This document shows, one piece after another, positions 25,693-34,899 of a DNA stretch of 64,000 bases. Origin of the DNA: Marinobacter lipolyticus SM19 (lineage in GTDB: Bacteria > Pseudomonadota > Gammaproteobacteria > Pseudomonadales > Oleiphilaceae); contig NZ_KE007326.1 in assembly GCF_000397065.2 (NCBI RefSeq), positions 260,124 through 324,123 on the forward strand, written 5' to 3'. Position 1 is the stretch's first letter, and each line of letters begins with the position of its first letter. The notes below the pieces were generated by a model. It was not told where the DNA came from, searched no databases, and saw nothing but the letters and a program-made list of their open reading frames with translations. Position numbers and translations under genes: made by a program.

Positions 25693-26835
25693 ATGGTCGG
25701 AATTGTCAGGATGGCAGCCGCTTACACACTGACCGCAACTACGCTGGGATGTTTGGCCCAAATAGCAATAGCGGGTACCACCACGTTTACTTCAGACAAG
25801 GCAAACTTCAGGCTGGAAACCATTGCGACTGGGCTGGCGCACCCCTGGAGCCTGGCGTTTCTTCCGGATGGCTCCCAATTAGTGACCGAACGTGACGGCC
25901 GATTACGCCGAATAGAGGACGGAGAACTTCAGAGCCTCCCCGTGCAAGGACTACCGGAGCTTGTGGTGTCCGGCCAGGGCGGCCTACTGGACATCATTCT
26001 CCACCCTGATTTTGAAACCAATCAGACATTGTTTCTCAGCTACGCCCACAAGATCAGCCGCAAAGGCATGACCACGCGAGTGGCGCGGGCAACTCTCGAT
26101 GACAACACCCTGTCCAATGTCGAGGTTATCTTTGAAGCTCTGCCACGAGGCACTGCCAGTCACCACTTTGCCGGTCGCATGGCGTTCGACCGTGATGGCA
26201 ATCTGTACATTGCTATTGGCGACCGGGGCGAAATGGACCGCGCCCAGGACACCGATGATGATGCCGGAGGCGTCCATCGCCTGACCATCAACGGCGATCC
26301 AGTACCCGGCAATCCATTTATTGATGATTCCTCGGGCAAAGACACTCTCTATACCTATGGCAACCGCAATATCCAGGGCATGACGACCCACCCCGAGACC
26401 GGCGAAATCTGGAGTCACGAACATGGCCCCCGAGGTGGTGACGAGATCAATATCATCCGCGCCGGCAACAATTACGGCTGGCCGAAAGTGACTTACGGCA
26501 TCGACTACTCGGGCGCAATCATCTCTGACAAAACCACCATGGAAGGTGTGACTGATCCCCTGCATTACTGGGATCCGTCCATCGCCCCCTCCGGTATGGC
26601 GTTCTATACAGGAGACCGGTTCCCGGAATGGCAAGGTGACCTGTTTGTTGGCGCTCTCAAGATGAAAAAACTGGTGCGTCTGAGTATTGAGAATGAAACG
26701 GTAAAAGACGAAGAGGATCTGCTGGAAGACCTCGGCGAGCGAATCCGGGATGTGCGCATGGGGCCAGACGGCGTACTATGGTTACTAACCGACTCTGCCG
26801 ATGGCAAGGTATACCGGTTGGTACCACTCGAGTAA
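25693..26835 (+). CDS. PQQ-dependent aldose sugar dehydrogenase (YliI-like)
   Basis: A 380-residue exported beta-propeller protein of the GSDH/sorbosone dehydrogenase family. A signal peptide (AAAYTLTATTLGCLAQIAIAG) precedes the family landmarks: TGLAHPWSLAFLPDG, VTERDGRLRRI, RMAFDRDGNLYIAIGDRG and SHEHGPRGGDEIN. It would oxidise aldose sugars in the periplasm using PQQ. The ATG at 25693 has GAGGA eight bases upstream and begins the signal peptide, so it is preferred over the earlier in-frame ATG at 25606. It is divergent from the TonB receptor. Confidence 0.9.
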   Translation: MVGIVRMAAAYTLTATTLGCLAQIAIAGTTTFTSDKANFRLETIATGLAHPWSLAFLPDGSQLVTERDGRLRRIEDGELQSLPVQGLPELVVSGQGGLLDIILHPDFETNQTLFLSYAHKISRKGMTTRVARATLDDNTLSNVEVIFEALPRGTASHHFAGRMAFDRDGNLYIAIGDRGEMDRAQDTDDDAGGVHRLTINGDPVPGNPFIDDSSGKDTLYTYGNRNIQGMTTHPETGEIWSHEHGPRGGDEINIIRAGNNYGWPKVTYGIDYSGAIISDKTTMEGVTDPLHYWDPSIAPSGMAFYTGDRFPEWQGDLFVGALKMKKLVRLSIENETVKDEEDLLEDLGERIRDVRMGPDGVLWLLTDSADGKVYRLVPLE

Positions 26836-26844
26836 CCCGCAGTC

Positions 26845-27258
26845 TTAGTGCGGATCGTTGGTTCTCTCGGTTTTCTCAAACTGGGGAAGATCGTCGGTAA
26901 TCTCGAACCAGTCGGATTTGGAGCCCACGAAAACATGCTGGGCTGGCCCCTTTCCGAGCGGCTCGTTGATCACGCCAACACGTAATCGAAGAATGCCGGG
27001 AATCGCATCTACACGACTGTAAAGGTGGCTGCCACACCGATTACAGAAGGCGCGGTATTTTCCGGGGCGAGACTCATATTCCTGCACCTGATCTTCGCCA
27101 CTCAGGAATCGGAAACGCACTTTCTGCACTGGCGCACTGGCGGAAAAGGCACTGCCATGGGCACGACGGCACTGACTGCAATGGCACAAGGCAACCGGAC
27201 CCAGGGGCCCTTCATATTCAAAAGTAATGTCGCCACATAGACACCGGCCAGTCAGCAT
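26845..27258 (-). CDS. GFA/CENP-V domain zinc protein
   Basis: A 137-residue GFA-domain protein. The zinc ligands are visible as CLCGDITFEY, CHCSQCRRAHGSAF and FCNRCGSHLYS, the standard pattern of glutathione-dependent formaldehyde-activating-like proteins. Most members, including this one, have no proven substrate. AAGGGC lies about six bases before the ATG at 27258. The 3' end nearly abuts the convergent sugar dehydrogenase gene. Confidence 0.9.
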   Translation of the reverse strand: MLTGRCLCGDITFEYEGPLGPVALCHCSQCRRAHGSAFSASAPVQKVRFRFLSGEDQVQEYESRPGKYRAFCNRCGSHLYSRVDAIPGILRLRVGVINEPLGKGPAQHVFVGSKSDWFEITDDLPQFEKTERTNDPH

Positions 27259-27381
27259 GATTTGCCCTTTTGTTCTGCCCTGCAGATTGGATGACAGGAG
27301 CGCCATGATACCTGCGGCCCACTTGAAGAACCAGTGCGCGAACACCACATTAAAGACACAGAATTCGCAAAGGAGGACATC

Positions 27382-28191
27382 ATGTCATTCAGCGCACTTC
27401 CAAAGATCGGTATGGGCACGTTTCGCCTCAAAGGTAATGACGCCAGAGACGCGGTGAAGAGCGCATTATCATTGGGTTATCGTCATATCGACACCGCCCA
27501 GGTGTATGAAAACGAAGCGGAAGTGGGCGATGGCATAGTTTCCAGCGGCATTCCCCGCCGCGAAATCTTCCTGACCACCAAGATCTGGCACGACAAACTC
27601 CACGCCAGTGACCTGATCAACAGCCTCCATGACAGCCTGGCACGGTTGAAAACCGACCATGTTGACCTGGCGCTGATTCACTGGCCGTCCCCGGGCAATG
27701 ACGTGCCCATGTCCGAGTATCTCGGCGCATTGCGGGATGCCCAACGCGAAGGGTTGACCAACCACATTGGCATTTCCAATTTCACCTGCGCTCAAATGGA
27801 TCAGGCCAGAGAGATCCTGGAGGATACGCCGATCTTTACCAATCAGGTGGAGGTCCATCCTTTCCTCAACAACCGCAAGGTCATCGAGCACGCCAAAAAG
27901 CTGGGCATCATCGTAACCGGCTATATGCCTCTGGCAGTGGGCAAAGTGATGGAGGACGACACGCTTATCCGCATAGGCAGCCGGCACAATGCCTCACCGG
28001 CGCAGATTGCCATTGCGTGGGCTCTCGCCAGAGGCGTGGTCCCGATTCCCTCTTCCACCCGCCCGAAACACCAGAAAGCCAACCTGGATGCCTTAAAAGT
28101 TGAGCTCAATGCCGACGACATTAGGGCCATAGACGAGCTTGACCGGGGCGATCGTCTCGCCAACCCTGAATTTGCCCCCGACTGGGATTAA
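27382..28191 (+). CDS. dkgB: Aldo/keto reductase (DkgB-like)
   Basis: A 269-residue AKR, nearly the length of E. coli DkgB. The catalytic tetrad is visible as Asp in GYRHIDTAQVYENE (with Tyr), Lys in FLTTKIW and His in LIHWPSP. The cofactor end reads PIPSSTRPKHQKANLDAL. It would reduce 2,5-diketogluconate or small aldehydes/ketones such as methylglyoxal with NADPH. AAAGGAGGACATC gives an excellent ribosome site. Its last four bases overlap the convergent GST-like gene. Confidence 0.88.
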   Translation: MSFSALPKIGMGTFRLKGNDARDAVKSALSLGYRHIDTAQVYENEAEVGDGIVSSGIPRREIFLTTKIWHDKLHASDLINSLHDSLARLKTDHVDLALIHWPSPGNDVPMSEYLGALRDAQREGLTNHIGISNFTCAQMDQAREILEDTPIFTNQVEVHPFLNNRKVIEHAKKLGIIVTGYMPLAVGKVMEDDTLIRIGSRHNASPAQIAIAWALARGVVPIPSSTRPKHQKANLDALKVELNADDIRAIDELDRGDRLANPEFAPDWD

Positions 28192-28958
28192 GCGGCGTAC
28201 GTCGCTTCCAGATACTTCAGGATGGTGGAAGATTCAAATAGCCCCTGGCCGGTGTTGGGGTCCTCCAGATAAGGCACCTGGACACGCTTGTGAACCTGAA
28301 AGAAAGCATCCCGCTTGCCGCCCGGAATCGGAGTATAAGCCCCTGGCTTGATGCGCTGTTTAGCCGGACCAATCTCGGTCCAATGCTCTTTGCCAAGGTT
28401 ATGAAGGGTGTAGGGAATCTCCAGTTCACACAACTTTTCCCGCACCAGACGGGAGAACGGGCTACCCTCAAAACTCCAGAGGTGTAGCGGTTGCTCAGGA
28501 ACCTTAGCGGCACCCGCCCTCAGCCCACGCAATGCACTGGCAGCGGACGCCAGGGACCCCAGGGCCGGCTGGTAGCCTTTAGCACGATAATATCCAGGGA
28601 CTGGCCTGCCGCCGTACTGACGGAACAGGTACTCCACGATAGCTTCGGACTCGTACATCACCTTGCCCGTATTTTCATCCACCAGCAGCGGGAACTGTTG
28701 CTTGCCGCCAAGTGACTCGGCCTCCGGCCGGAACCGCCGGCCCCCTTTTGGACACGGGCGAATCACAACATCCAGGTTCAGGGCCGTCAGAGCCTCCCGT
28801 ACCCGGCGACAATAGGGACAAGCCTCCATATCGTAGAGTACCAGCGGCTTTTCTGGTTGGGGTGCCTGCTTCACAACCAGACAACCACGCCACGCCGTAA
28901 GTGACGAGGTAGCCACCGAACCAAGCACATTGGCATTGTGGACGAGAAAATTGGACAT
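28188..28958 (-). CDS. Tandem GST N-terminal (thioredoxin-fold) domain protein
   Basis: A 256-residue protein with an N-terminal hydrophobic segment and two consecutive thioredoxin-fold, GST_N-type domains. The first starts LVLYDMEACPYCRRVREAL with a glutaredoxin-like CPYC and ends YESEAIVEYLFRQYGG. The second starts LHLWSFEGSPFSRLVREKL (SPFS replaces the Cys motif) and ends LFESSTILKYLEATY. No all-helical GST_C domain follows either, so it is not a classical GST. A membrane-linked glutathione/disulfide function is plausible but unproven. Confidence 0.82.
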   Translation of the reverse strand: MSNFLVHNANVLGSVATSSLTAWRGCLVVKQAPQPEKPLVLYDMEACPYCRRVREALTALNLDVVIRPCPKGGRRFRPEAESLGGKQQFPLLVDENTGKVMYESEAIVEYLFRQYGGRPVPGYYRAKGYQPALGSLASAASALRGLRAGAAKVPEQPLHLWSFEGSPFSRLVREKLCELEIPYTLHNLGKEHWTEIGPAKQRIKPGAYTPIPGGKRDAFFQVHKRVQVPYLEDPNTGQGLFESSTILKYLEATYAA

Positions 28959-29212
28959 GATTCAACCTCAAAACCGATAAGTGTTGGCCGCCATTATCAC
29001 GCAATTGGACAATTTTCCATTGGCTCATGACGCGGTTTCAAAGAAAGCAATCACTCCTGGGGCGACTAACCCACTGATTCCAAAGACACCTTACAACTCT
29101 TCACAAAAATGCAATGCAAACAATGACACTAGTGGCATTTTTTAACGTCATGTAGAGCTTTCCCACATAGTATGATCCGCAAAATTGGGCTATTGTTGTG
29201 GAATAACACACG

Positions 29213-30811
29213 ATGAGTCCGGTCATGTTCGCGTCAACTATACTTCGCTTCCGACAGCCTGTTTCCCGTTGCCTGCACGTATTGTCACAAGCGCGTGGTG
29301 AGCTGCGCGCACAGAATGCGTTTACGGCCGCCACTGTCTCCCTGGCCATGGCTTGCAGTCCGCTTGTCATGGCGGACGACGGAACAACCAAATCCGGAAA
29401 CAGAACCTGGAGCAATCAGGTCAGGGATTACGCCGTTAAGTCCCTGAATAACGAAGACGCCCTGAGCATGGCCGCTATCCCCCTGAATGGGCCGGGCATC
29501 GATCAGTACATCAATGCAGACGCGCTCATGAGCCCGGGCTCGATCATGAAGCTGGTGACCACCTACGCCGCACTGGAAATCCTGGGCCCCACGCATCACT
29601 GGAATACGGATTTCTACACCGATGGCCAACTGGCGGGCAATACACTGGAAGGTAACTTCTACGTAAAATTCGGTGGTGACCCCAAACTGACGCTGGAACG
29701 CTTGTGGAGCACCCTGCGGGAACTCCGCGGCATGGGCATCACCACCATCAATGGGGATTTGGTCCTTGACGGCAATTACTTCGAGATTGCCGGAGGATTG
29801 CCTAGGTTCGACGACAACGGCGACAACCCTTACGCACCGTTCCTGGTGGAACCATCGGGCGTACTCACCAACCTTAACCTGATTCATTTCCAGGTGCGTG
29901 CCGACGAACGGGGCACCCAGGCCTGGAGTGCCCCTGCCCTGAACGACGTGGTCATCGATAACCGGGTGACAGCAACGGTTGAAGGCCCCTGCCCATCCCG
30001 TCGGGGCTTTACCTGGGAACCCGTGTTCCACGCTGACCAGCGGGTCACCGTACGGGTCACCGGCGAACTGCCCCAAGGCTGTCGCACCACCGCGTATTTA
30101 TCACTGCTGCCACACGAACAGTACACTGCGTCTCTGATTCGATCCCTGCTTTCCGAGATGGGAATTTCCGTGGCGGGAGACGGCGTCACAGGCACCACAC
30201 CTGATGATGTCCGCCTGATGCTGAGAACCACCTCCCCGGACCTGGTTACCATGGTGAGGGATATTAACAAGTGGAGCAGCAACGTGATGGCTCGCCAACT
30301 GCTGCTGACCATCGGTGCGGAAAACCGTCAGGAAGACGAACATGATGACCGCGTTGCCGGTATACGCATGATTTACGAGTGGCTGGAAAGCAAGGGCGTC
30401 AATACTGCAGGCATGGTTATCGACAACGGCGCCGGATTGACCCGCCATGGGCGCATCAGTGCGCGCCAGGGGGCACAAATCCTTCAGCATGCCTGGAACA
30501 GTCGTTTTTCCGCAGACTTGATGGCCTCCATGCCGCTAATCGCGATGGACGGAACTATGGCGCGACGACTGCGCAACGCCGGCATGGACGGCCTGGGCCG
30601 GATCAAGACCGGCTACCTGGAAAACGTGCGTTCCATTGCCGGGTATACCCGGGACGAAAGCGATACAACCTGGGCAGTGGTGGGTATGGTGAATACCGAC
30701 CCCGCCTGGAATGGTCAGGCCGTGCTTGACCGCATCCTTTACTCGTTGCACCACCAGCCCCCGGTAGGCACAACTCTTTCCCAGGCAAGCGGTGGCTCCG
30801 AAGTCCGCTAA
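29213..30811 (+). CDS. dacB: D-alanyl-D-alanine carboxypeptidase/endopeptidase (PBP4, S13)
   Basis: A 532-residue exported penicillin-binding protein of the S13 family. The active-site motifs are SPGSIMKL (SxxK), KWSSNVMAR (SxN) and RIKTGYL (KTG), in the right order with a large insert between the first two as in E. coli PBP4. It trims and cleaves peptidoglycan cross-links in the periplasm. The N-terminus is long before the signal-like segment (VSLAMACSPLVMA), and the exact start (29213 or 29225) is not fixed by a clear ribosome site. Confidence 0.93.
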   Translation: MSPVMFASTILRFRQPVSRCLHVLSQARGELRAQNAFTAATVSLAMACSPLVMADDGTTKSGNRTWSNQVRDYAVKSLNNEDALSMAAIPLNGPGIDQYINADALMSPGSIMKLVTTYAALEILGPTHHWNTDFYTDGQLAGNTLEGNFYVKFGGDPKLTLERLWSTLRELRGMGITTINGDLVLDGNYFEIAGGLPRFDDNGDNPYAPFLVEPSGVLTNLNLIHFQVRADERGTQAWSAPALNDVVIDNRVTATVEGPCPSRRGFTWEPVFHADQRVTVRVTGELPQGCRTTAYLSLLPHEQYTASLIRSLLSEMGISVAGDGVTGTTPDDVRLMLRTTSPDLVTMVRDINKWSSNVMARQLLLTIGAENRQEDEHDDRVAGIRMIYEWLESKGVNTAGMVIDNGAGLTRHGRISARQGAQILQHAWNSRFSADLMASMPLIAMDGTMARRLRNAGMDGLGRIKTGYLENVRSIAGYTRDESDTTWAVVGMVNTDPAWNGQAVLDRILYSLHHQPPVGTTLSQASGGSEVR

Positions 30812-30854
30812 GCGGGCCACCGTCCTTCTTTTTCTTTCTCCTTTCTTGCCAACC

Positions 30855-30872
30855 TTTCATGCCGACATGAAA
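30855..30872 (+). repeat. Small perfect hairpin
   Basis: TTTCATG-CCGA-CATGAAA forms a 7-bp perfect stem 44 bases after dacB and ahead of the DUF4398 genes. It has no T tract. It may be an operator or an mRNA-end structure. Confidence 0.4.
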
Positions 30873-31013
30873 ACTGACTGCTAATCTTACCCGTAACAAC
30901 AATGGACGCTTTGGCAAGGGCGTCCGTGCTCGACTCCGGATTATCGCAGTACCTGAGTGTCGATCGTTCGGGTGGGAAGCAAATCCCCATCCCTCACCGG
31001 AAGGAGATAGTGC

Positions 31014-31388
31014 ATGAACAAATATAATTCTACGTTAAGAGCTGCAAGTATCATTGGCATTGCTCTGGCCGTCGGTGGCTGCGCCCGTTCCGGGGAGCGG
31101 CCGGATGCAGAGCTACAAACCGCAGAAGCCTCCATTCAGCAGGCCGTATCCGCGGATGCCAGGGAATTCGACCCGGTCCTCCTGAATCAGGCCCAGAACC
31201 GGGTTGCCGATGCCGAAGAGCTCATCGAACAGGAAAAGTACATTGAGGCCGAACGCCTGCTGGAAAAAGCATCTGTGGATGCGCAGCTGGCAGGTGCGCG
31301 ATCAGAAACAGCCAAGGCCCAACAGGCCGTCGCTGAGATCAATCAGAACATCGACGCTTTAAGAGATCAGATCGAACAACGCCAGTAA
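31014..31388 (+). CDS. DUF4398 lipoprotein
   Basis: A 124-residue lipoprotein with lipobox AVGG-C after a hydrophobic leader, followed by an all-helical DUF4398 region rich in Ala, Glu and Gln (LLNQAQNRVADAEELIEQEKYIEAERLLEKA, read along the chain as repeating helices). AAGGAG lies seven bases before the ATG. The next gene has a related N-terminal domain, so the pair probably arose by duplication. Proteins of this class lie in the envelope, but no function is established. Confidence 0.88.
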   Translation: MNKYNSTLRAASIIGIALAVGGCARSGERPDAELQTAEASIQQAVSADAREFDPVLLNQAQNRVADAEELIEQEKYIEAERLLEKASVDAQLAGARSETAKAQQAVAEINQNIDALRDQIEQRQ

Positions 31389-31415
31389 AGGCCTCAGCTG
31401 AGCAAGGAGATGGAT

Positions 31416-32228
31416 ATGAACAATCGAAACACAGCTCTGGGTTTGGCAGTCGGGATTTCTGTCTTGATGACAGGATGCGCCAGCGCACCCCCAAATAACG
31501 CGATGGTCGACGAAGCAAGAGCCTCCTATGAAGAGATCCAGAACGATCCCAATGTCGCACGCAGCGGAGACCGACAATTGAGGAACGCGCGAGATCAACT
31601 GGCGCGTGCCGAATCGCTGCTGGAAGACGGTGCGGAGACCGTCGATGTCGAGCACGCAGCCTACCTCGCTAACCGACATGCGCAAATCGCCAGAGAACAG
31701 GGGAAACGAGCGCAACTGCAGAGCGAAATCAGGTCCGCCGAGGAGCGCCGTAAGGAGCTGGAATTACAGATGAGCTCCGCCGCGGCTGACGCAGCGAGGC
31801 GCGAGGCTGAACTGCTTCGTGCCCGAATGGCAGAAATGGAGGCCGAGCAGACCGATCGTGGCATGGTCCTGACCCTGGGAGATGTGCTTTTTGATCTTAA
31901 CCGGGCCGAACTGAAGCCCGCCGGAGAGGCAACAATCCGACGTCTTGCGGAATTCATGTCGGAGTACGAGCAGCGCCGGGTACGCATTGAAGGCTACACC
32001 GACAGTACCGGGGAAGCCTCGTACAACCAGGGGCTGTCAGAGCGTCGGGCTGAATCTGTGCGTAATGCCCTGATGGATATGGGGATTGGCGGAAACCGCA
32101 TAGAAACCCGGGGATATGGGGAGGAATATCCCGTAGCGAGCAACAACAACGCTGCGGGCCGCCAGCAAAACCGTCGTGTCGAGATCGTGATTTCGGATGA
32201 CGAAGGCAATATACAGCGGCGAGAGTAA
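31416..32228 (+). CDS. DUF4398-OmpA lipoprotein
   Basis: A 270-residue lipoprotein. The lipobox MTG-C follows a short hydrophobic leader. A DUF4398-like helical region (ARASYEEIQNDPNVARSG) leads into a long coiled coil (about residues 95-145) and a C-terminal OmpA peptidoglycan-binding domain with GDVLFDLNRAELKPAG, IEGYTDSTG and NRRVEIVI. It would anchor the outer membrane to the wall across a helical spacer. The ATG at 31416 has AAGGAG six bases upstream; the ATG at 31410 overlaps that site. Confidence 0.93.
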   Translation: MNNRNTALGLAVGISVLMTGCASAPPNNAMVDEARASYEEIQNDPNVARSGDRQLRNARDQLARAESLLEDGAETVDVEHAAYLANRHAQIAREQGKRAQLQSEIRSAEERRKELELQMSSAAADAARREAELLRARMAEMEAEQTDRGMVLTLGDVLFDLNRAELKPAGEATIRRLAEFMSEYEQRRVRIEGYTDSTGEASYNQGLSERRAESVRNALMDMGIGGNRIETRGYGEEYPVASNNNAAGRQQNRRVEIVISDDEGNIQRRE

Positions 32229-32239
32229 TGTCGCGATCT

Positions 32240-32276
32240 GGCCAGCTACCAACACTGAGTAGCTGGCCTTTCGTTT
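32240..32276 (+). terminator. Intrinsic terminator after the OmpA lipoprotein gene
   Basis: A perfect 10-bp stem (GGCCAGCTAC 32240-32249 with GTAGCTGGCC 32259-32268) is followed by TTTCGTTTT. Confidence 0.88.
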
Positions 32277-32299
32277 TCAGCCACCGGCTCTGACCAATC

Positions 32300-33067
32300 T
32301 CAGACTGTCAGGTAACCACCGTCGGCATTAATGCAGGCGCCGGTGGTGTAACTGGACGCATCCGAAGCCAGGTACAGAACCGTTCCTGCCATTTCACTCG
32401 GATCCGCCACCCGTTTCATCGGAATGTGGGCCATGGCCTGTTTCTTGATTGCATCATTGGTCGTCAGCGCGCTGGCAAACTTGGTGTCCGTCAGCCCTGG
32501 CAACAATGCGTTGACGCGAATCTTCTGCTGCCCCAGCTCCATGGCAAAAGACTTGGTCATGGAAATCACGGCAGCTTTCGTCACCGAGTAAATGCCCTGG
32601 AAGTGGCCAGGGTTAACGCCGTTGACCGATGCCACATTGACGATCGACCCTCCACCGTTTTTCTTCATCAGTTGCGCACCACGGGCACACATGAAGAAAT
32701 ACCCGCGAATATTCACGTCCACGGTTTTCTGGTAAGCCCCCAGATCTGTGTCCTCCACCGGACCAAAATACGGGTTGGCAGCGGCATTGTTGACCAGGAT
32801 GTCCAGCCTGCCGTGTTCTTTCCCGATGTGCTCCCAGATATTCTCGATCTGGTCCATCTCGCCAATATGGCAGGCATAGGCTTCCGCACTGCCGCCGGCA
32901 TCACGAATACTGCTGGCCACTGCCTCGCAGCCTTCGATCTTGCGGCTGCTGCAGATCACATGAGCCCCGTAATCCGCCAGCGTGCGAGCGACGCTCTCAC
33001 CAATACCACGGCTCGCACCCGTAACCAGCGCCACTTTGCCTGTCAGGTCAAACAGTTCCTTGCTCAT
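32300..33067 (-). CDS. SDR, last gene of the acyl-CoA operon
   Basis: A 255-residue classical SDR: cofactor motif VTGASRGIG, NNAA, catalytic Ser in NVASVNGVNPG and YxxxK as YSVTKAA, with the NADGGYLTV C-terminus common in hydroxyacyl or alcohol dehydrogenases. It lies 17 bases after the phosphatase gene. In this operon it is a candidate for oxidising or reducing a hydroxyacyl intermediate. GAGGTGAAT precedes the ATG. Confidence 0.9.
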   Translation of the reverse strand: MSKELFDLTGKVALVTGASRGIGESVARTLADYGAHVICSSRKIEGCEAVASSIRDAGGSAEAYACHIGEMDQIENIWEHIGKEHGRLDILVNNAAANPYFGPVEDTDLGAYQKTVDVNIRGYFFMCARGAQLMKKNGGGSIVNVASVNGVNPGHFQGIYSVTKAAVISMTKSFAMELGQQKIRVNALLPGLTDTKFASALTTNDAIKKQAMAHIPMKRVADPSEMAGTVLYLASDASSYTTGACINADGGYLTV

Positions 33068-33084
33068 GCATTCACCTCAAATTG

Positions 33085-33774
33085 TTATCGGAAGGTCACC
33101 AGGGCGGGGTCTTCCGCTTCCAGATGACTGTAATTATTGAAAACCGCCAGGCTGCGGCGAGCGCCGGAATAGAGGATACGCGAAACGCTGGTATTGGCGA
33201 TCACGTTGTTCATCTCCAGCGCCTTGTGGTCGCTCAGGTGCAACAGGTGTTGGGCAATCACGGCAATGGGGCCGCCGGAGGTGGACACCAGGGTATCACC
33301 GCCATCGGCGTACTCGATCAACTCGTCCAGCGCGGTGGTGACACGGTTTCGGAAGGCCTCCCAGCTTTCAGTGTATTCATTATCGTGATCACCACTGACC
33401 CAACGGGCCATCGCCTTCTCGAACGCCTGCTGGAAGGCGCGGGCGGGCTTGGGAAACGCCGCCAGATCCGTGGCCATACGCTGCCGGTCCGCCCACTCCG
33501 GGCGCAGCCGTTCAACCACCTGCATATGATCAAACTCGTTCAGACCGCTCACCGCCTGCATGTCCGGCAGGGCGTCACCATAACCACTGGCAATCGCTTC
33601 CACAGTTTCCCGATGGCGTTCCATGTTGCCGCCAAATACGGCATCGGGGCGAACCTTGCCCGAGAGCCAGCGGCCGAGCACCCGGCCCTGCTCCCAGCCA
33701 CGGGGCGAAAGCTGATCGTAGTTATCCTTGCCAAAACTGGCCTGTCCGTGGCGGATCAGGTAGATCGTTGCCAT
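33085..33774 (-). CDS. Histidine phosphatase (phosphoglycerate mutase-like)
   Basis: A 229-residue cytoplasmic histidine phosphatase. The phosphohistidine motif is IYLIRHGQASFG. The acid/base Glu lies near LNEFDHMQ, and the second catalytic His appears replaced: the usual SHG motif reads VSTSGGPIAVIAQ. The start overlaps the kinase stop as TAATG, so the two are translationally coupled. Its partner kinase suggests the substrate could be a phosphorylated acyl-CoA or a side product. Confidence 0.87.
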   Translation of the reverse strand: MATIYLIRHGQASFGKDNYDQLSPRGWEQGRVLGRWLSGKVRPDAVFGGNMERHRETVEAIASGYGDALPDMQAVSGLNEFDHMQVVERLRPEWADRQRMATDLAAFPKPARAFQQAFEKAMARWVSGDHDNEYTESWEAFRNRVTTALDELIEYADGGDTLVSTSGGPIAVIAQHLLHLSDHKALEMNNVIANTSVSRILYSGARRSLAVFNNYSHLEAEDPALVTFR

Positions 33775-34838
33775 TACAGATCACTCGCTTCAATCAGCCG
33801 CTGACAGCGCTTCTCAAGGTAATTCGCCGCTTGACCAAAGGCCGCAAAACGCTTGTCTTTGGTCTGACCGTGATAGAAGCGGTAATAGATCTGCTGCACA
33901 ATCACCGCGAGCCGGAAAAGCCCGTAAATCTCGTAGAAATCGAAGTTGTCGACTTTAAAGCCCGACTTCTCCATGTAATATTCCACCACTTCCTTACGGG
34001 TCAGCATACCCGGACGGTGGGTCGGCTGCCGGCGCAGCATCTGGAACGGTCCCTCATCGTCCGCCTCAACCCAGTACGCCAGGCTGTTGCCCAGATCCAT
34101 CAGCGGATCACCAATGGTGGCCATTTCCCAATCCAGCACTCCGATGACTTCAAACGGGTTATCCGGATTCAGCACCACGTTGTCGAAGCGGAAATCGTTG
34201 TGGATGACGACCTGGGCGATGTCCTCGGGCATCTTGTCGCTCAGCCAGCTCATCACGGACTCAAAATCACCCACGTCTTCGGTACGGGCTTTGCGGAAAC
34301 GGTCGCTCCAGCCACCGATCTGACGCTGCACATAACCGGCGCCCTTACCCAACTTGTCCAGGCCTGCGGCTTTGGCATCCACCCGGTGCAAGTCAACCAA
34401 CTTGTCGATCACATTGAGGCAAAGCTTGCGGGTATCCGTTTCGCTCAGCTCAAAGTCCTTCGGAAAATCCTGGCGCAGGATGATGCCCTTCAGACGCTCC
34501 ATCACGTAGAAGTCACATCCCAGAACGTCATGATCATCACTGATAGCCACGATATTCGGCACGTAGGGATACACTGGCTTCAGCGCATCCATCACCCTCG
34601 CCTCCCGCAGCATGTCGTGGGCGGATTTGGCAATCTTGCCGAACGGCGGGCGACGCAATACGTAGGAGCGATCGCCATAATCCACCTGATAGGTCAGGTT
34701 GGAGGCACCACCAGGGTACTGCCGGATATCGGGCTCACCTTGCAGATCCGGAATGGCCTGCTTCATAAAGCGGTCAACGGCGCTGACGTCCAGCTCCTCG
34801 CCTTCGCGGATGTCCACGGCCTGGTCGATCTGGGTCAT
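33774..34838 (-). CDS. APH-type phosphotransferase (ACAD10/11 kinase-domain-like)
   Basis: A 354-residue aminoglycoside-phosphotransferase-fold kinase. The catalytic loop is VVIHNDFRFDNVVLN (HxDxxxxN) and the metal-binding motif is VLDWEMATIGDPLMDL. The N-terminus (ALRRPPFG-like VLRRPPFGKIAKSAHDM) matches the kinase domain found fused to acyl-CoA dehydrogenase in ACAD10/11 and free in LvaA of Pseudomonas putida. Those kinases phosphorylate the hydroxyl of 4-hydroxyacyl-CoA. AGGAGAG precedes the ATG. It lies between an SDR and the phosphatase in the operon. Confidence 0.88.
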   Translation of the reverse strand: MTQIDQAVDIREGEELDVSAVDRFMKQAIPDLQGEPDIRQYPGGASNLTYQVDYGDRSYVLRRPPFGKIAKSAHDMLREARVMDALKPVYPYVPNIVAISDDHDVLGCDFYVMERLKGIILRQDFPKDFELSETDTRKLCLNVIDKLVDLHRVDAKAAGLDKLGKGAGYVQRQIGGWSDRFRKARTEDVGDFESVMSWLSDKMPEDIAQVVIHNDFRFDNVVLNPDNPFEVIGVLDWEMATIGDPLMDLGNSLAYWVEADDEGPFQMLRRQPTHRPGMLTRKEVVEYYMEKSGFKVDNFDFYEIYGLFRLAVIVQQIYYRFYHGQTKDKRFAAFGQAANYLEKRCQRLIEASDL

Positions 34839-34899
34839 TCAGGGCTCTCCTGTCGGTTCATCAATACAGACTTCTTCATGAAAGGGGCAACGGCAACAC

